From Bacteroidota bacterium (GTDB lineage: Bacteria > Bacteroidota > Bacteroidia > Sphingobacteriales > Sphingobacteriaceae): a DNA stretch of 32,523 nucleotides. The position numbers and the translations under genes are program-made. The notes under the pieces were generated by a model. The model saw only the letters and a program-made list of their open reading frames with translations, made no database searches and was not told the origin of the DNA. The stretch's first letter is position 1; every line of letters begins with the position of its first letter. The stretch covers positions 1 to 32,523 of the forward strand of contig JABDHD010000040.1 in NCBI GenBank assembly GCA_013285685.1, given 5' to 3'. This document shows, one piece after another, positions 29,417-32,523 of this stretch.

Positions 29417-30862
29417 ATGAAACGCAGCTATTACATTGTGGCATTGATCATGCTCACATTTTTTGTTATTTCGTTTATAACGAATATTATCGGGCCGCTA
29501 TCGCCGGCGTTTGTCAATGATTTTCACTTAAGTAAAACGCTCGCTGCGGTAATACCCTTTGCTTTTTTTATAGCTTATGGCATCATGTCCATACCGACAA
29601 GCATGCTGGTGCAGAAGTACAATGAAAAGAAAATAATGGTTGCTGCATTTGTGGTAGCATTTATAGGCTCTTTGCTTATCGCTATTTTCCCAAACTATCT
29701 TACCGTAGTACTTTCGCTGTTTTTGATCGGTTGCGGCATGGCCATGCTGCAAGTGGTAATTAATCCCCTGCTTCGGGTGGCCGGCGGCGAGGAAAATTAT
29801 GCATCCACGTCGGTATTGGCTCAGTTAATATTTGGCGGTGCATCGTTTATCAGCCCCTTGGTTTACTCGTACCTCGTGTTAAACCTGCAAAGCCATCAGC
29901 AAAACCAGGTTAAATCTGTTTTTCAATCCATCGTACCCGGCAATATGACCTGGATATCGCTTTACTGGCTATTCACCGTAATTTCTCTTGCAATGTTTAT
30001 AATCATGTTGCTATCTAAATTTCCGGTAGTTGAACTAAAAAGTGACGAAAAAGCGGGCCCATGGTCTACACACGTCAACTTATTTAAAAAGCGTGTGGTT
30101 GTTTTATTCTTTATCGGGTTGTTTTGTTATGTAGGTACCGAACAAGGTGTGTCATTTTGGATGCCGCAATTCCTGAAAGGATATTTTCATTATAATCCTG
30201 AAACTGTCGGCGCAGCTGATGTGGCGAATTTTTGGGGATTAATGACTGTGGGTGGTATACTTGGCCTAATACTTTTAAAAGTAATGGACAGCCGCAAACT
30301 GCTCATTTTGTTTGGCATACCTGCATTAGTCGCTTTAACACTGGGGCTATTTGGTTCGGCAACGGTATCATTGTACTCCTTTCCGATAGTCGGTTTTTTC
30401 ATGTCGGTGATGTATCCCATCGTATTTTCACTGGCTTTGAGCTCGGTAAGCGAAGATCATGGTTCGTTCGCGGGCATCCTGGTGACCGGCATTATTGGCG
30501 GCGCTGTAGTACAGTTGTTAATTGGTGCGCTGGGTGACGCTTTTGGCTTGAGGGCCGGGATGCTGGTTTTGTATCTTACCATGGGCTACATTGTAAGTAT
30601 CGGTATATGGGCGCGGCCGATCGTTAAAAACGAGACTGTTCCCCTTAACGCCAAAATCTCCGGCTACATCGGTCTTATGGTGGCCGAAATTTTTATAGCT
30701 GTAATTTTCACGCACGACCATCTGGACCAACTCTTTACACTCAGCTTTTGGGCGACCTATCCCAAATACATTATCCTGGGGGGCGTAGGCGGTTTTTGCA
30801 TACCTTATGCAATTGCCTATTTGCTATTAAGGAACCGCCGCACAAACCAGACTATCCATTAA
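29417..30862 (+). CDS. FucP-type sugar:H+ symporter (MFS, FHS family)
   Basis: A 481-aa membrane protein with about 12 hydrophobic segments beginning YYIVALIMLTFFVISFITNI. The FHS-family mark is GCGMAMLQVVINPLLRVAGG in the N-half, followed by SVLAQLIFGGASFISPLVYS. A second half follows a loop at ~215-225 (KSDEKAGP). Such proteins import fucose, glucose, galactose or related sugars by proton symport in the inner membrane. The ROK kinase gene follows within ~50 bp, so they probably form an operon that imports and phosphorylates one sugar. The exact substrate cannot be read from the sequence. Confidence 0.9.
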   Translation: MKRSYYIVALIMLTFFVISFITNIIGPLSPAFVNDFHLSKTLAAVIPFAFFIAYGIMSIPTSMLVQKYNEKKIMVAAFVVAFIGSLLIAIFPNYLTVVLSLFLIGCGMAMLQVVINPLLRVAGGEENYASTSVLAQLIFGGASFISPLVYSYLVLNLQSHQQNQVKSVFQSIVPGNMTWISLYWLFTVISLAMFIIMLLSKFPVVELKSDEKAGPWSTHVNLFKKRVVVLFFIGLFCYVGTEQGVSFWMPQFLKGYFHYNPETVGAADVANFWGLMTVGGILGLILLKVMDSRKLLILFGIPALVALTLGLFGSATVSLYSFPIVGFFMSVMYPIVFSLALSSVSEDHGSFAGILVTGIIGGAVVQLLIGALGDAFGLRAGMLVLYLTMGYIVSIGIWARPIVKNETVPLNAKISGYIGLMVAEIFIAVIFTHDHLDQLFTLSFWATYPKYIILGGVGGFCIPYAIAYLLLRNRRTNQTIH

Positions 30863-30910
30863 AACAAACAACATAACATTGCGATTACGATCGCAGTGCG
30901 TTATTTAAGT

Positions 30911-31759
30911 ATGAGAAACGAAAAAATTATAGGTATCGACCTCGGCGCAACCAACATCCGCGGCGCTGTGGTGAGCGATGAACAAATTTCAGAGATCGTG
31001 TCCCGGAGAATCCATGTCAAAGGCACGGAAGAAGAGGTTTTGGAAGATGTATACTGGCTGATCGATAAACTGATCGGCAAAGACGTGAAAGCTATTGGGA
31101 TCGGCGTACCCAGCGTAGTGGATGTGGAGAAGGGAATAGTTTATGATGTGATCCATATTCCATCCTGGAAAGAAGTTCATCTGAAAGAAATATTGGAGGC
31201 CCGTTATCATGTTCCGGTGTTCGTAAACAATGATGCCAATTGTTTTGCATTAGGTGAGCATTATTTTGGACAAGGAAAAGGTGTTGCCGATATGGTCGGC
31301 CTGACCATTGGCACCGGGCTTGGGGCTGGCATCATCGTTAACAACCATCTTTACGCCGGTAAAAATTGCGGTGCAGGCGAATTCGGCATGGTTGATTACC
31401 TCGACCAAAACTATGAATACTACGCCAGCGGCTCCTTCTTTCAAAATGTTTATGGTTTGAAGGGCGAAGACGTTTTCAATAAAGCAAAAGCCGGCGACGA
31501 GGCCTCGCTAAAACTTTATCACGAACTGGGTACCCACCTGGGAAATGCGGTAAAAATGATCATGTATACTTATGATACCGGCCTGATCATTTTAGGCGGA
31601 TCGGTACAAATGGCCTTTGATCTTTTTGAAAAACCAATGTGGGAGCGGATAAAAACCTTCGGTTTCCCCAAAAGCATCGAGCAACTGCAGATCAAAACAT
31701 CGGAATTGGCGAATAGCGGGATATTGGGGGCGGCGGCGCTTTACTATGATGCGGAATGA
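30911..31759 (+). CDS. ROK-family sugar kinase lacking the zinc motif
   Basis: The protein has 282 aa from the ATG at 30911; an in-frame ATG at 30896 adds five residues. The phosphate 1 loop is GIDLGATNIRGAVV (8-21); the catalytic Asp is D108 in VNNDANCFALGE; the ATP-binding glycines are at 134-140 (GTGLGAG); E157 lies in GAGEFG. The usual G-H-x(6-9) then C-x-C-G-x-x-G-C-x-E zinc motif is missing: GEFG is followed by M-V-D-Y-L-D-Q-N-Y-E-Y-Y, so both the ligand His and all Cys are absent. ROK kinases phosphorylate glucose, N-acetylhexosamines or fructose in the cytosol. It follows the FucP-type transporter. Activity is likely but unproven without the zinc site. Confidence 0.88.
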   Translation: MRNEKIIGIDLGATNIRGAVVSDEQISEIVSRRIHVKGTEEEVLEDVYWLIDKLIGKDVKAIGIGVPSVVDVEKGIVYDVIHIPSWKEVHLKEILEARYHVPVFVNNDANCFALGEHYFGQGKGVADMVGLTIGTGLGAGIIVNNHLYAGKNCGAGEFGMVDYLDQNYEYYASGSFFQNVYGLKGEDVFNKAKAGDEASLKLYHELGTHLGNAVKMIMYTYDTGLIILGGSVQMAFDLFEKPMWERIKTFGFPKSIEQLQIKTSELANSGILGAAALYYDAE

Positions 31760-31824
31760 TTTGAAGATGTGCTGATTTGAAAATTTGAAAATGAATTTAT
31801 CTTCAAATCCGCACATCTTCAAAT
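31759..31824. terminator. 23-bp inverted repeat between converging ROK and guaB genes
   Basis: Bases 31759-31781 and 31802-31824 are reverse complements with a single mismatch, giving a 23-bp stem and a ~20-nt loop. The stem starts at the last base of the ROK stop codon and ends 12 bp before the guaB stop. Flanking ATTTGAAAATTTGAAAATG-type words repeat within it, so it may be a dispersed palindrome and not a plain terminator. Confidence 0.75.
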
Positions 31825-31836
31825 TTTCAAATTAAA

Positions 31837-32523
<687 letters not shown>

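Overview
The window looks like a Bacteroidota chromosome, most likely Sphingobacteriaceae (Mucilaginibacter/Pedobacter type). The reasons are a SusC/SusD pair, many lipoproteins with the lipobox Cys followed by Lys-Lys or another polar residue, start codons without a Shine-Dalgarno sequence, promoters of the TTG / TAnnTTTG type (clearest at 4042-4071), and moderate GC content with AT-rich intergenic regions. Genus is an inference from style; no 16S gene or other taxonomic marker is present.

Layout. (1) 1-1381 is non-coding: a 441-bp unit is repeated 2-3 times in tandem, each copy carrying the last ~35-45 codons of a Gfo/Idh/MocA-type oxidoreductase gene. (2) 1382-3872 is AT-rich accessory DNA: a 481-aa protein with an N-terminal winged-helix-like segment and a C-terminal PD-(D/E)XK nuclease core (possible defence gene), a 59-aa YjzC-like protein, and a membrane-anchored unknown. 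(3) 4042-4807 is a tRNA array (Asp, Trp-like, Phe-like, one with no readable anticodon, Ser-GCT, Tyr, Ser-TGA) in which several members are visibly degenerate. (4) 4808-12021 holds a DUF1254/DUF1214 protein, a group II truncated haemoglobin, a DUF6882-like protein, a ParE-type toxin-antitoxin pair, a WG-repeat protein and two small secreted/lipoproteins. Eight copies of a ~55-bp palindromic REP-like element, all in one orientation, occur between 3.97 and 11.9 kb and none elsewhere. (5) 12022-14219 has two lipoproteins in an operon and a secreted PEBP-like protein. (6) 14391-19232 has two large divergent exported proteins, a pectate-lyase-type beta-helix and a 664-aa lipoprotein with putative Ig domains; the latter has a ~300-nt G-poor repetitive leader. 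(7) 19962-27610 has an LLM flavin oxidoreductase, a 545-aa secreted unknown and an orphan SusC/SusD pair with terminator. (8) 27736-28333 has a DUF433/DUF5615 toxin-antitoxin module, followed by ~1.1 kb of gene remnants and hairpins. (9) 29417-31759 has a FucP-type sugar symporter and an atypical ROK sugar kinase, a likely import-and-phosphorylate operon. It converges through a 23-bp inverted repeat on the 3' part of guaB, which runs off the right edge.

The most unusual signals are the degenerate tRNA array, the one-orientation REP-like family beside it, the tandem gene-tail repeat next to the nuclease gene, and the G-depleted leader. Everything here was read by eye; family names rest on recognised motifs, not on a search.
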